A stretch of 64,000 nucleotides of DNA from Mesorhizobium sp. CA8 (GCF_020164955.1 NZ_JAIUHG010000006.1:62001-126000), one strand, 5' to 3'. Positions 1 through 7,865 are shown, counted from the stretch's first letter. Notes: generated by a model from the sequence alone, not told the origin. Numbers and translations: made by a program.

Positions 1-79
1 AGAGCGCAGCCGAGCATGCCATCATCGCCAGGAATGTCAGCTGAGCCATCATGCTCAAGCGCGCACCGCCCGTTGTCAT
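1..79 (-). CDS. Partial N-terminus of a secreted or membrane protein
   Basis: A leftward frame opens at an ATG at 79, preceded by a GGAGCAG ribosome-binding site, and runs out of the window at base 1. The 26 visible residues (MTTGGARLSMMAQ...) contain a hydrophobic stretch that looks like a signal peptide or a first membrane segment. Nothing more of the protein is visible, so no function is proposed. It could be a spurious short frame, but the ribosome-binding site and the hydrophobic start favour a real gene. Confidence 0.35.
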   Translation of the reverse strand, partial: MTTGGARLSMMAQLTFLAMMACSAAL

Positions 80-180
80 CTGCTCCGACTGCCCCAGCCA
101 TTCATCCGGACCGCTTATCGGCCAAATTGCGGCCCAAGCAAGACGACGGATTGCCTCGCCGGTGGCTGGCCGGCACCTGG

Positions 181-1680
181 CTACTGGAACGCCGTCTCGG
201 AAAAACTTCTGAGCTTGCGCGAATGCAGCCGCTCCATCGGCATTTCGGCCAGCTTCTCCATCGCTTTGATGCCGATGGTGAGATGCTGCGCCACCTGGCG
301 TTTGTAGAACTCGGTCGCCATGCCGGGCAGCTTCAACTCGCCATGCAGCGGCTTGTCGGAGACGCATAGCAGCGTCCCGTAAGGCACGCGGAAGCGGAAG
401 CCGTTGGCGGCGATGGTGGCCGATTCCATGTCGAGCGCGATGGCGCGCGACTGCGACAGGCGCTGCACCGGTCCACGCTGGTCGCGCAGCTCCCAGTTGC
501 GGTTGTCGATGGTGGCGACGGTCCCGGTGCGCATGATGCGCTTGAGGTCGTAGCCGGATAGGCCGGTGACTTCGGCGACCGCCTCCTGCAGCGCCACCTG
601 GATCTCGGCCAGCGGCGGGATCGGCACCCAGACCGGCAGGTCGTCGTCCAGCACATGGTCTTCGCGCACATAGGCATGTGCCAGCACATAGTCGCCCAGC
701 GCTTGCGTGTTGCGCAGGCCTGCACAATGGCCGAGCATCACCCAGGCATGCGGTCTCAGCACCGCGATATGGTCGGTGATCGTCTTGGCGTTGGACGGGC
801 CGACGCCGATATTGACCATGGTGATGCCGCCATGGCCGGGTTTCTTCAGGTGATAGGCCGGCATCTGCGGCAGGCGCTGCGGCAGCGTGCCTTCAGAAGC
901 CGTCGCTCCGTTCCTGGTAATGACGTTCCCGGGCTCGACGAACTCGACATAGCCGCTGTCGCCATCGGCCATCAATTCGCGGGCGCGCGCGACGAATTCG
1001 TCGATGTAGAACTGGTAATTGGTGAACAGGACGAAATTCTGGAAATGCTGCGGGCTGGTCGCCGTGTAATGCGTCATGCGGTGCAGCGAATAGTCGATGC
1101 GCTGCGCGGTGAATGGCGCCAGCGGCCGCGGCTCGCCCAATGCCACCTCGAAGGTGCCGTTGGCGATCTGGTCGTCGGTTCCGTCGAGATCCGGCACGTC
1201 GAACAGGTCGCGGATCGGTCGCCTGATGCGTTCGGCGGCCGCGCCGTCGACATAGGTGCCTTCCAGGAAGGCGAAATGCAGCGGGATCGGCGTGGTCGAC
1301 TCCGACACCGTCACCGTCACGCCGTGATTGCGCATGATCAGCCGAAGCTGCTCGATGAGATAGTTCTCGAACAGTTGCGGCTGGGTGATTGTGGTGGCGA
1401 AATGGCCGGGCGTCGGCATATGGCCATAGGCTTGGCGCGAATCGACCTGGCTGAACGACGTCGTGGTAACGCCGATCTGCGGATAGAAGGCCCGGTAACG
1501 CTTGCTCTCGTCACCGCCCGCGGCAAGCGCTGCGAAGGAATCGCGCAGGAATTTGGTGTTGCGGTCGTAGAGCGCCTGCAGCGCCGCGACGGCCTTCTTG
1601 GCGTCATGGAAGTCCTGCTTGCCGAAAGGCTCCGGCATGACGACAGATTCGATGGCTTGGGGGTAGATTCGCTTTTCCAT
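181..1680 (-). CDS. amn: AMP nucleosidase
   Basis: A 499-residue protein of the AMP nucleosidase family, which hydrolyses AMP to adenine and ribose 5-phosphate and helps set the adenylate pool in the cytoplasm. The length fits the family. The N-terminal half is the AMP nucleosidase-specific domain (about residues 20-190) and the C-terminal half a nucleoside phosphorylase-like fold, with the conserved GHCAGLRNTQ segment near residue 317 and the DMESATIAANGFRF stretch near residue 420. The ATG at 1680 gives the expected N-terminus; no strong ribosome-binding site precedes it. It stands alone on the minus strand. Confidence 0.93.
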   Translation of the reverse strand: MEKRIYPQAIESVVMPEPFGKQDFHDAKKAVAALQALYDRNTKFLRDSFAALAAGGDESKRYRAFYPQIGVTTTSFSQVDSRQAYGHMPTPGHFATTITQPQLFENYLIEQLRLIMRNHGVTVTVSESTTPIPLHFAFLEGTYVDGAAAERIRRPIRDLFDVPDLDGTDDQIANGTFEVALGEPRPLAPFTAQRIDYSLHRMTHYTATSPQHFQNFVLFTNYQFYIDEFVARARELMADGDSGYVEFVEPGNVITRNGATASEGTLPQRLPQMPAYHLKKPGHGGITMVNIGVGPSNAKTITDHIAVLRPHAWVMLGHCAGLRNTQALGDYVLAHAYVREDHVLDDDLPVWVPIPPLAEIQVALQEAVAEVTGLSGYDLKRIMRTGTVATIDNRNWELRDQRGPVQRLSQSRAIALDMESATIAANGFRFRVPYGTLLCVSDKPLHGELKLPGMATEFYKRQVAQHLTIGIKAMEKLAEMPMERLHSRKLRSFSETAFQ

Positions 1681-1820
1681 GGCCCAATATAGAGATTTGG
1701 AAGAGCGCTTGGGAGGGGTGAGCGGACAGGAACCGCAACCCAGCTGGAGATTTTTTGTTATCGCTCCGATTCAAGGTGTGACGAGATTCAGGTCAGGCCG
1801 AGTCGAGAAAGGTGGATTCC

Positions 1821-1878
1821 GAGAACCGGAGTGGAGCGTACTTTCAGTACGTGAGCACCGGAGGCGCAGGAAGCCGCC
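1821..1878. repeat. Dispersed palindromic intergenic repeat, copy A
   Basis: A GC-rich element centred on a GTAC...GTAC palindrome. It matches the reverse complement of 38741-38798, in front of smpB, at about 50 of 58 positions. Both copies lie between genes. The differences fall partly in the palindrome loop, which suggests selection on the folded form or repeated spread of a small element. Confidence 0.7.
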
Positions 1879-1915
1879 TTTCGCAGGCCGGCCTCACCGG
1901 AATTATCGACACACC

Positions 1916-2110
1916 TTATCCGCGCTGCAGGCTGATCAGCAGTACAAAGCCTACGGTGGTGTTCTTGTGCGCCGGTGCCTCGATCCTGTGGCTCGTGTCG
2001 GCCCGCATCATCGGCACCGCCAGCACCGGGGCTGCCAGCAGGATCAGGATGAGCGCCGCCCGCGGCAGCAGCCGAAGGGCATTGGTTGCGATGGCGGCGA
2101 TGCGGATCAT
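1916..2110 (-). CDS. Small hydrophobic protein, function unknown
   Basis: A 64-residue frame starting at the ATG at 2110 (a TTG start at 2131 would add seven residues). It has one clear hydrophobic segment, LILILLAAPVLAVPM, near residues 21-36, so it is probably a single-pass membrane or exported peptide. It lies 60 bases downstream of another tiny membrane-protein gene on the same strand and may share its transcript. No family is recognised. Confidence 0.4.
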   Translation of the reverse strand: MIRIAAIATNALRLLPRAALILILLAAPVLAVPMMRADTSHRIEAPAHKNTTVGFVLLISLQRG

Positions 2111-2170
2111 TTGGTGGTGTCCACGTTTCAACTTGATCTTCAGCTTGGTCGCTTCAGCGCTTGAATTGGT

Positions 2171-2305
2171 TCACGACGCCGACAACGCAGGCGCCGGCCG
2201 TTCCCACGAGCGGGCCGAATGACCGGCCTCCGCCACCAGAATGGCGAAGAGCATGCCGAACAGGCTCATCAGCAGGCAGACGATGGTGAAGCGACGGGCA
2301 AGCAT
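2171..2305 (-). CDS. 44-residue membrane peptide
   Basis: The ATG at 2305 is preceded by a good ribosome-binding site, AAGGAGAGAG. The peptide starts MLARRF and continues with a hydrophobic helix of about 20 residues (CLLMSLFGMLFAILVAEAG), so it is probably a single-pass inner-membrane microprotein with a short positively charged N-terminus. It sits upstream of the 64-residue hydrophobic protein. Function unknown. The start signal and helix make it more likely real than chance. Confidence 0.55.
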   Translation of the reverse strand: MLARRFTIVCLLMSLFGMLFAILVAEAGHSARSWERPAPALSAS

Positions 2306-2706
2306 TTCTCTCTCCTTCAATGCGGGAGAAAATGCCTGACGGCCTCTGAACCGGTTCTGAGACCGGTATTCATCTGCGGTTCAAATTGATTGACGAGGGT
2401 TTGAACGGGCGCCGGTGACGCGCCGTCGGTCCGACGGAGCGTTGCCGCGCCAAAAGAAAACGGGGCCGTTCGGGCCCCGTTCGGATCATCTGGAGTTTGC
2501 GATCAGAGCTTATGCCAGAAAAGACTTTATCTTTGCAGATTGTACATGGCGTACGATGCGTGAGCCGTTAGTGTTCCATGTCTGTGGCTCCTGCGGGATA
2601 GGGGCAGGAACCCTGCGTTCCCTGTGGGGCCACGGGGGAAACCAGCCCCGCCTATATAGGTAAATGCCGAAACAGATTTTTTGCAGAAATGTCCGCTGGT
2701 GAAAGT
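2306..2706. other. Intergenic region containing the island's left junction
   Basis: No convincing gene is seen. Bases 2340-2400 hold the upstream region of the 44-residue peptide, including a palindromic GAACCGGTTC. Bases 2451-2481 are a minus-strand terminator. Beyond it are a TCCTGC/GCAGGA hairpin near 2590 and a short stretch (2575-2602) resembling the sequence at 16327-16352, which may mark the integration site. Bases 2610-2700 are not assigned. Confidence 0.5.
2451..2481 (-). terminator. Rho-independent terminator, probably the original DUF2147 terminator
   Basis: The 9-bp arms 2459-2467 and 2473-2481 enclose a GTTCG loop, and a T-rich tract (TTTTCTTTT on the minus strand) follows at 2451-2458. 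It is oriented for a leftward transcript, yet no leftward host gene lies to its right until the DUF2147 gene at 16316-16657 across the island. The simplest reading is that the island separated the gene from its terminator. Confidence 0.75.
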
Positions 2707-3054
2707 TCAGGCTCGCTTGTCCAAGTCCGCTAGGAATTGGTCCTTGGCGCGCACATCGTAATTCAAGGCGGCAATCCCCGTTGCCGTAAAGATAAGTCCT
2801 AAGGGAAACACTACGCCCAGCAACACGAACGCCAGCACAAACAAGGCCCACGGATATTTCTGGGCATACGGCATTAGCCCTATCGCTATCAACAAGCGCA
2901 TTTGAATGTTCCAGGCCGATGCCAGGACTCGACCCACTAGCGGCATTAAACGACCAATGGAGTCCTCAAGTTCTTTAAGAGTCCCCCGCTGTGGATTTCC
3001 CTCGGGATGGCTCCGTGAACCCGCGCTCTCGGAATTGGTTTCGTCGCTGCTCAT
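2707..3054 (-). CDS. Membrane protein of a three-gene HEPN-like operon
   Basis: A 115-residue protein from the ATG at 3054. The frame is open further upstream, but those residues overlap the HEPN-like gene and look unlike protein. The N-terminal 40 residues are polar. Two hydrophobic stretches follow (about residues 53-65 and 72-96, the second ALFVLAFVLLGVVFPLGLIF), and the C-terminal tail is charged and cytoplasmic-looking (DVRAKDQFLADLDKRA). It is the last gene of a leftward trio, 32 bases after the HEPN-like gene. No family is recognised; a membrane partner or effector is a guess from context only. Confidence 0.6.
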   Translation of the reverse strand: MSSDETNSESAGSRSHPEGNPQRGTLKELEDSIGRLMPLVGRVLASAWNIQMRLLIAIGLMPYAQKYPWALFVLAFVLLGVVFPLGLIFTATGIAALNYDVRAKDQFLADLDKRA

Positions 3055-3086
3055 GACACCCCATACCCTTCTCTCAAGTGATGCTG

Positions 3087-3629
3087 TTACTCCTGCCGTT
3101 GGGCGGCGGTAGCGAAGTACTTCGCCATGAACTGCGGTAGTTCGCCGACCATCACTATCACAAACCCTGTCGACCAGACGTATCGCTCTCTCACGGAGCA
3201 ATCCGCGTATATTTTCTCGAAGGACCAGTCAGTTCCTTTCGTTGCACGAAGCCTAAAATCCTCCCCGTATTGCGGAAAAACCCTTCGGACAGCAGCCGAG
3301 TATTCGGCCTCCTGTTCGGCGGTGATTTGGTCGACCCCTCTATGGGCCAGCCCGTTCCGGTGCTTATTCATCAGGCGCGCGGCCCCGAGGAAGGCTTGTG
3401 GTGCGCCCAAGATTTCCAAAAGATTGAGCTTCTCGGACAGATAGTTAGCGCGCGCGACCTTGAATCTACCTTGAGTAATTACCTCAAGGGCGTGTTCAGC
3501 AGCACGCTCCACTTCGAAATGGCAACGGATGACCGCACCGATGTCGTCTTCGCTACGCAGCGCGGCGACTAGCCGACTGGTCTCCGGTTGATGCGCCATC
3601 GTTAACGTATCGAATTCAACGTCAATCAT
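3087..3629 (-). CDS. HEPN/MtlR-like protein with an RX4H motif
   Basis: A 180-residue soluble protein. Residues 25-100 form an alpha-helical region ending in KHRNGLAH, where R91 and H96 give the RX4H motif of HEPN domains. The pattern around it (SEKLNLLEILG ... L.NKHRN.LAH) resembles the MtlR branch of that superfamily. HEPN proteins are often RNases in toxin-antitoxin and anti-phage systems; whether this one is catalytic is unknown. The ATG at 3629 has a GGGGAAG upstream. It lies between two small membrane-protein genes on the same strand, with gaps of 22 and 32 bases, indicating one operon. Confidence 0.65.
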   Translation of the reverse strand: MIDVEFDTLTMAHQPETSRLVAALRSEDDIGAVIRCHFEVERAAEHALEVITQGRFKVARANYLSEKLNLLEILGAPQAFLGAARLMNKHRNGLAHRGVDQITAEQEAEYSAAVRRVFPQYGEDFRLRATKGTDWSFEKIYADCSVRERYVWSTGFVIVMVGELPQFMAKYFATAAQRQE

Positions 3630-3651
3630 GTCCGAATGTAACTTCCCCGAA

Positions 3652-3789
3652 TCATCGCCTGTCCCTGCGCCACACCCTGTAGGCCATATAGGCGAGGATC
3701 AAAACGAGCGCCGCCAGGGCTGCAGCGCTCCCGATAGGGCCTACGCCCCGAATTCCAATGCCCCAGGCGGCAATTTCAAGTGTGTCCAT
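3652..3789 (-). CDS. 45-residue single-pass membrane peptide
   Basis: The ATG at 3789 is preceded by AGAGAGGA. The peptide (MDTLEIAAWGIG...) has one strong helix, about residues 20-37 (AAALAALVLILAYMAY), and a very basic tail ending RVWRRDRR, so the C-terminus probably faces the cytoplasm. It ends 22 bases before the HEPN-like gene and is the first gene of that trio. It is easily missed because of its size. Function unknown; a membrane sensor, a toxin or an antitoxin-like regulator are all possible. Confidence 0.6.
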   Translation of the reverse strand: MDTLEIAAWGIGIRGVGPIGSAAALAALVLILAYMAYRVWRRDRR

Positions 3790-3977
3790 CGCGTTGGTCC
3801 TCTCTGATTCCTACAGCAGGATTGCGCGCGAACAGTTGTTGTTGCGATTTAACGACAATTCGCCGCGCGTTTCCGGCTCAGAGCTTGAGGCCTCCAAGGC
3901 AGCGTCAATTGCGATATCCACAGAAATCTGACAGCGTTCGGACTTAGGAGCCCCGCCGCGCCAGACAAGAGACGTGT

Positions 3978-4685
3978 ATGTGCAACCTCTACAACATCAC
4001 TACCAGCCAAGACGCGATCCGCGAGTGGACCCGCGCCATGCGGGACATCCTGGGGAATCTTGAGCCCTCTATCGACATCTATCCCAACACACCCGGCCCG
4101 GTGGTGCGCAATGCTCTTGATGGCCAGCGCGAGCTTGCCCGGCTGCTATGGGGGATGCCGTCACCCCCCGAGCGAGTTAAGGGCAAGGCGGACTATGGAA
4201 CCACGAACGTTCGCAAGACCAACTACTTCCATTGGCAGCCGTATCTCGGGGTAGAACACCGTTGCGTGGTGCCGGTGACGAGCTTCGCGGAACCCAGCCC
4301 GATCGATGTGAAGGACCCCGAGACAGGCATCAAGAAGAACTACTGGTTCGCGTTGAACGAGGATCGGCCGTTGTTCTTCTTCGCGGGACTGTGGACCCGT
4401 TGGCACGGGATGCGAAAGGCGAAAGACGCTCCCGCCGACCACGAGGTCTACGGATTTCTGACAACCGAACCTAACGCTCTCATCAAGCCTATCCATGAGA
4501 AGGCTATGCCGGTGATTCTCACCACGCGCGAGGAGGTGGAGACCTGGCTCACTGCGCCCTGGTCGGAAGCGCGGCACATGCAGCGTACAGCGCCCGAGGA
4601 TGCCTTAGTGGTTGTCGGGAAGCCCGAAACGCAGATCAAGTTCCCTCAAACGGCAACTAACAGCGGTCAGTTATCCCTGTTCTAA
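3978..4685 (+). CDS. SOS response-associated peptidase (SRAP, YedK/HMCES family)
   Basis: A 235-residue SRAP protein. This family crosslinks through Cys2 to abasic sites in single-stranded DNA and protects replication forks; some relatives self-process at the N-terminus. Visible hallmarks: MCNLYN start with Cys2 exposed after Met removal, the asparagine-containing TTNVRKTNYFHW segment, RCVVPVTSFAEP with the active-site Glu, and the HEKAMPVIL motif with the conserved His near residue 174. It diverges from the HEPN-like trio and lies 200 bases before the CBASS genes. SRAP genes are common passengers of phages and islands; a defence role here is only inferred. Confidence 0.9.
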   Translation: MCNLYNITTSQDAIREWTRAMRDILGNLEPSIDIYPNTPGPVVRNALDGQRELARLLWGMPSPPERVKGKADYGTTNVRKTNYFHWQPYLGVEHRCVVPVTSFAEPSPIDVKDPETGIKKNYWFALNEDRPLFFFAGLWTRWHGMRKAKDAPADHEVYGFLTTEPNALIKPIHEKAMPVILTTREEVETWLTAPWSEARHMQRTAPEDALVVVGKPETQIKFPQTATNSGQLSLF

Positions 4686-4885
4686 GTGACTGCCCTTTGG
4701 ATGAACTTTTGTACAAGTACCGCATCCGGCACTCCGTGTGGGAGGGCTGTGTCATTCATTGCAGGGGAAAACCGAAGTTTTATTTCTTAAGAATGTTGAT
4801 TTTTTGAAAGTCACCTCTCATCGTAATTGCCGAAAATTTAAATTGATTCTTGCTTGGCGAAGCGGCGCCTAGATGAGGTATTGCG

Positions 4886-6184
4886 GTGGGTGTTGCCGAT
4901 AACTTTAAGAGCTTCATTGAGAACCTGAAGATTTCCAATGCGGATGTCATTAGCAATCGCTACGGTGAAATCACTGCAGCGCTAAATAAAAACTTCCGGG
5001 ACAGCGAGTCGAAGACCGCAAACAGTTTGCAAGTCGGATCGTATGGGCGGCACACGGCAATAGACGGTATTTCTGACTTGGACATGCTCTACATCATGCC
5101 GTCTTCTAGCTGGGATGACTACAAGGACAATGGTCAGTCTCGGCTACTGACTGAAACCAAGGACGCCATTAAGGCGCGCTATCCAAACACCGAGGTTTAT
5201 GTGGATCGACTGGTAGTTCGTGTTCTATACACGGACTTCCATATCGAAGCGCAACCCGTGTTCGAGCAAGAAGATGGGAGTTTCAAATATCCGGATACGT
5301 ATGGCGGCGGCAAGTGGAAGATCACGATGCCTCGAGATGAAATCAAGGCGATATCAGAGTTCAACGAACAGAAAAACAGCAACCTACGCCGCCTTTGTAA
5401 AATGGCGAGAGCATGGAAGAACAAGCACGGCGTCGGCATGGGCGGCCTCCTGGTCGATACGCTGGCCTACAATTTTTTGAAATCTACGTCGGAGTACGAC
5501 GAGAAGAGCTATCTGTACTACGACTATATGAGCCGTGATTTCTTCAAGTACCTTTCCGACCTCCCTGACCAAGACTATTACGCTGCGTTGGGAAGCGGTC
5601 AGAGGGTGCGAGTAAAGAAGAAATTCCAGAAGAAAGCTGAAACCGCTCATGAGTTGTGTCTCAAAGCCATTGAAGCCGCCGGGAAAGAGAATGAGAACGA
5701 CAAATGGCGAAAGGTGTACGGACGGCAGTTTCCGGCTGCGAGTGCAAGTGTCAAAAAGGCCGAGGCCGCCTTCGGCAGCTATCGTGAAACTGAGGAGTTT
5801 ATTGAGGACCGTTTCGCGGTAGATATTAGGCACCCGATTACGATCGATTGTGATGTGTCGCAAAATGGCTTCAGGGAGCGCTTACTCAGAGACATTGTGC
5901 GTCTCAAGCTGCCGTTGAAGCCGTCCAAAACTCTAAGATTCCATGTCGCAGCGCATAATATCCCTGGTGATTTTAGGCTCTATTGGAAGATCTTAAATCG
6001 AGGGGACGAGGCCATAAGAAGGAATTGTATCCGAGGCCAGATAGTGATGGACGCGGGAAAGCTAGAAAAGAATGAGACTACAAACTTCCGTGGCGATCAC
6101 ATCGCTGAATGCTACGCCGTCAAGCGTGGCGTTGTTGTTGCCAAGGATAGGATACACGTTCCCATCGACTCAAACGCCGCGTAG
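4886..6184 (+). CDS. CBASS CD-NTase: SMODS nucleotidyltransferase with AGS-C sensor domain
   Basis: A 432-residue cGAS/DncV-like nucleotidyltransferase, expected to make a cyclic oligonucleotide on phage infection. The catalytic GS motif is at residues 51-52, the DLD acidic pair at 64 and 66, and the third acidic residue is probably Glu121 in HIEAQP. Residues about 310-428 match the adenylyl/guanylyl and SMODS C-terminal sensor domain: WKILNRGDEA, RGQIV, NFRGDHIAECYAVKRGVVVAKDRI. The start is a GTG at 4886 with GAGG upstream. The SLATT gene follows after 23 bases. Codon use is AT-richer than in host genes, which fits acquisition by transfer. Confidence 0.9.
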   Translation: MGVADNFKSFIENLKISNADVISNRYGEITAALNKNFRDSESKTANSLQVGSYGRHTAIDGISDLDMLYIMPSSSWDDYKDNGQSRLLTETKDAIKARYPNTEVYVDRLVVRVLYTDFHIEAQPVFEQEDGSFKYPDTYGGGKWKITMPRDEIKAISEFNEQKNSNLRRLCKMARAWKNKHGVGMGGLLVDTLAYNFLKSTSEYDEKSYLYYDYMSRDFFKYLSDLPDQDYYAALGSGQRVRVKKKFQKKAETAHELCLKAIEAAGKENENDKWRKVYGRQFPAASASVKKAEAAFGSYRETEEFIEDRFAVDIRHPITIDCDVSQNGFRERLLRDIVRLKLPLKPSKTLRFHVAAHNIPGDFRLYWKILNRGDEAIRRNCIRGQIVMDAGKLEKNETTNFRGDHIAECYAVKRGVVVAKDRIHVPIDSNAA

Positions 6185-6207
6185 CGCGCGAGAAAGATAC
6201 AGCTTGT

Positions 6208-6768
6208 ATGACCGAATTCAGCGCTATGGAGGACCAAATACGGGAGTGTTTTGGCCGAGTGATCTACACCCACAAAACCCACGAGAAAATGGCTGAGGCC
6301 TGCGCAACCACGTTGCAGCGTTATAAGCTGTGCCAGATTGCGGTATCAGTGCTCACAACGTCGGGCGCACTAAGCGTTGTCTTTCTGGATCAGTTCTGGC
6401 TGAAATTGGCGACAGCGCTCCTTTCCATCGCCGGGCTTTGGGCATCGGGATATATGAAGGGTTTTGATCCTGGCGGCACGGCACAGAAACATCGTGACGC
6501 AGCTGCAAACATATGGCCGGTGAGGGAGTCCTATCTGTCGCTCTTGACGGACCTCCGTATGGGGGCCTTGTCGGTAAAGGAAGCGGGGCAGCGGCGTGAT
6601 GAACTTCAGGTAACGCTTGCGGCGATTTATGCGGGGGCACCCCAGACAAACTATGCCGCTTACAAAAAAGCCCAAGATGGTCTCCAAAAAAATGAGGAGT
6701 ACACCTTTTCCGATCAGGAGATTGATAAGTTCGTTCCGGCGTCCTTACGAAAATCGCAGGCGCGTTAA
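6208..6768 (+). CDS. SLATT-domain membrane protein, probable CBASS effector
   Basis: A 186-residue protein with two adjacent transmembrane helices (about residues 43-60 and 66-84, around a short FLDQFW turn) in a helical framework: the SMODS-and-SLATT associated 2TM domain. SLATT proteins paired with CD-NTases are predicted to disrupt the membrane when the cyclic nucleotide signal appears, causing abortive infection. The gene directly follows the CD-NTase, and no ubiquitin-like ancillary cap gene (cap2/cap3) is present, giving a minimal two-gene arrangement. Its last bases overlap by four the end of the convergent zinc-ribbon gene. Confidence 0.85.
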   Translation: MTEFSAMEDQIRECFGRVIYTHKTHEKMAEACATTLQRYKLCQIAVSVLTTSGALSVVFLDQFWLKLATALLSIAGLWASGYMKGFDPGGTAQKHRDAAANIWPVRESYLSLLTDLRMGALSVKEAGQRRDELQVTLAAIYAGAPQTNYAAYKKAQDGLQKNEEYTFSDQEIDKFVPASLRKSQAR

Positions 6769-7082
6769 CTGTCCCTCCAAATGATTCTTCGTATCATTCT
6801 TATTTCCGCAAGCCGTCGAACCTGAATAGTCTGTCGTTCTCGTGCTGAGGGATTTTGTGTCTCGGCTTGCATAAAATCATTTTTGCCGCAGCGCTCACAT
6901 CTCATTTTGGAACCCACGGATTCAGCCTCGATATCCCCGACGATCTTCCTCAAGTCGTCCGGCTGATACCAGCGCTTGACGTTGCACAGCCCACAATGAA
7001 CGCGGACCAATTGCCCAGTTTCATGGGCATTGCTGAGTCTCCACGCGCCTCCGCGCCTGCTTCGTCCACCTGTATCGGGCAT
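6765..7082 (-). CDS. Zinc-ribbon protein, function unknown
   Basis: A 105-residue protein with two cysteine pairs, CGLC near residue 30 and CERC near residue 61, separated by the segment WYQPDDLRKIVGD. Together these should bind one zinc ion. The arrangement resembles a small uncharacterised zinc-ribbon family of rhizobia with a conserved PxDLR...GD stretch; this is from memory of the family pattern, not a search. It converges with the SLATT gene (4-base overlap) and diverges from the small genes starting at 7183. DNA or RNA binding is plausible but not shown. Confidence 0.6.
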   Translation of the reverse strand: MPDTGGRSRRGGAWRLSNAHETGQLVRVHCGLCNVKRWYQPDDLRKIVGDIEAESVGSKMRCERCGKNDFMQAETQNPSARERQTIQVRRLAEIRMIRRIIWRDS

Positions 7083-7182
7083 GACACAAGGTAGGAGTAT
7101 ATTCCTCGTTGAGTCAATTTCGTCTTGACAATTTCGTTCCCTTTTTGTTCACTAAGAGCATGGACCATTAGGAGTTAATGAA

Positions 7183-7374
7183 ATGGACCACATTGTCAGG
7201 CTCGACGGCCGCCAAGAGGCTGCTCTCCAAGCAATCGCGGACAAGTTCGTTGCCACCCACAAGGGCGACGTGATGAAGGCTCTCAAGGAAATGATCGTGC
7301 TCAACGGGCACCTCCAAGAGAGGCTTGACGCCGCCACCGAGCCGTCCTCGCGGTCCCGCCGTCTGTTCGGGTGA
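7183..7374 (+). CDS. Small phage-type protein (63 aa)
   Basis: The ATG at 7183 has TAGGAG nine bases upstream. The peptide is mostly alpha-helical and amphipathic (LDGRQEAALQAIADKFVATHKG, VMKALKEMIVLNGHLQERL), without membrane segments or a known domain. It begins a run of three tiny genes separated by 10 and 7 bases, the packed style of phage early genes. Function unknown. Confidence 0.55.
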   Translation: MDHIVRLDGRQEAALQAIADKFVATHKGDVMKALKEMIVLNGHLQERLDAATEPSSRSRRLFG

Positions 7375-7384
7375 GGAGCGGACC

Positions 7385-7594
7385 ATGGGCACGTACAATC
7401 TAGACCCTGCTACCAGAGCCGAACTGCACTTAGAGGCCCAAAAGCTCATCGCGAAATACGAGAGCCCGGCGGATGCCGTGGAGGCACTCATGGCCTACAA
7501 CTGTGAGCTTGAAACCCAAATACTTGCTATCGCCCATCGATATCCGGGGCTTGTCTCCATCAGCTTTGACGAGACACACCCCACTGTGGCGTGA
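7385..7594 (+). CDS. Small phage-type protein (69 aa)
   Basis: The frame is open further upstream, but the ATG at 7385, with GAGGAG before it, avoids overlap with the previous gene. The product (MGTYNLDPATRAEL...) is helical with the phrase DAVEALMAYNCELETQILAI, loosely echoing the helical pattern of the 63-residue neighbour, so the two may be distant paralogues. It lies 10 bases after that gene and 7 before the next. Function unknown. Confidence 0.55.
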   Translation: MGTYNLDPATRAELHLEAQKLIAKYESPADAVEALMAYNCELETQILAIAHRYPGLVSISFDETHPTVA

Positions 7595-7601
7595 GGCAGC
7601 C

Positions 7602-7865
7602 ATGAGCGAGAGCATTCTCCCGCAGCGGCAGACCCCGAAGCTGATCGTGGTCACCGCCTTCGATCGGGACGAAGAGGGCAGCCTCCAAGCCGTCTACGGG
7701 CCTGCCGAGCAGCAGTCCGAGGAGCGGGCCATAAGAACCGCCAAGGCCCTCGCGGGGAAACATGCGGGGGCGATTGCTTGGTCTCGCGAGGCCAACCCGT
7801 CAATTGGCGAGTATGGAGAGCCAAAGACGCTCTTTGTGGCTGGCGACGTGCCAGACATGGAGTAG
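7602..7865 (+). CDS. Small phage-type protein (87 aa)
   Basis: The ATG at 7602 follows GAGGCAGCC. The protein (MSESILPQRQTPKLIVVTAFDRDEEGSL...) has a beta-strand-like start (KLIVVTAFDRD) and a helix containing EERAIRTAKALA, and ends GDVPDME. No domain is recognised, but the strand-helix pattern with AWSREANPSIGEYGEPKTLFVAGDVP is typical of small accessory proteins of prophages that also occur widely in rhizobia. Third of three packed genes. Confidence 0.55.
   Translation: MSESILPQRQTPKLIVVTAFDRDEEGSLQAVYGPAEQQSEERAIRTAKALAGKHAGAIAWSREANPSIGEYGEPKTLFVAGDVPDME

Noticed and set aside
2490..2706. tmRNA or other structured RNA next to the minus-strand terminator
   Set aside because: No tag-peptide reading frame, no GGTTCGA T-arm and no permuted tmRNA halves; the terminator is better explained by DUF2147.
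2510..2851. Leftward 113-residue frame
   Set aside because: It overlaps the membrane-protein gene in another frame, has no ribosome-binding site and an Arg/Trp-rich composition typical of non-coding GC-rich frames.
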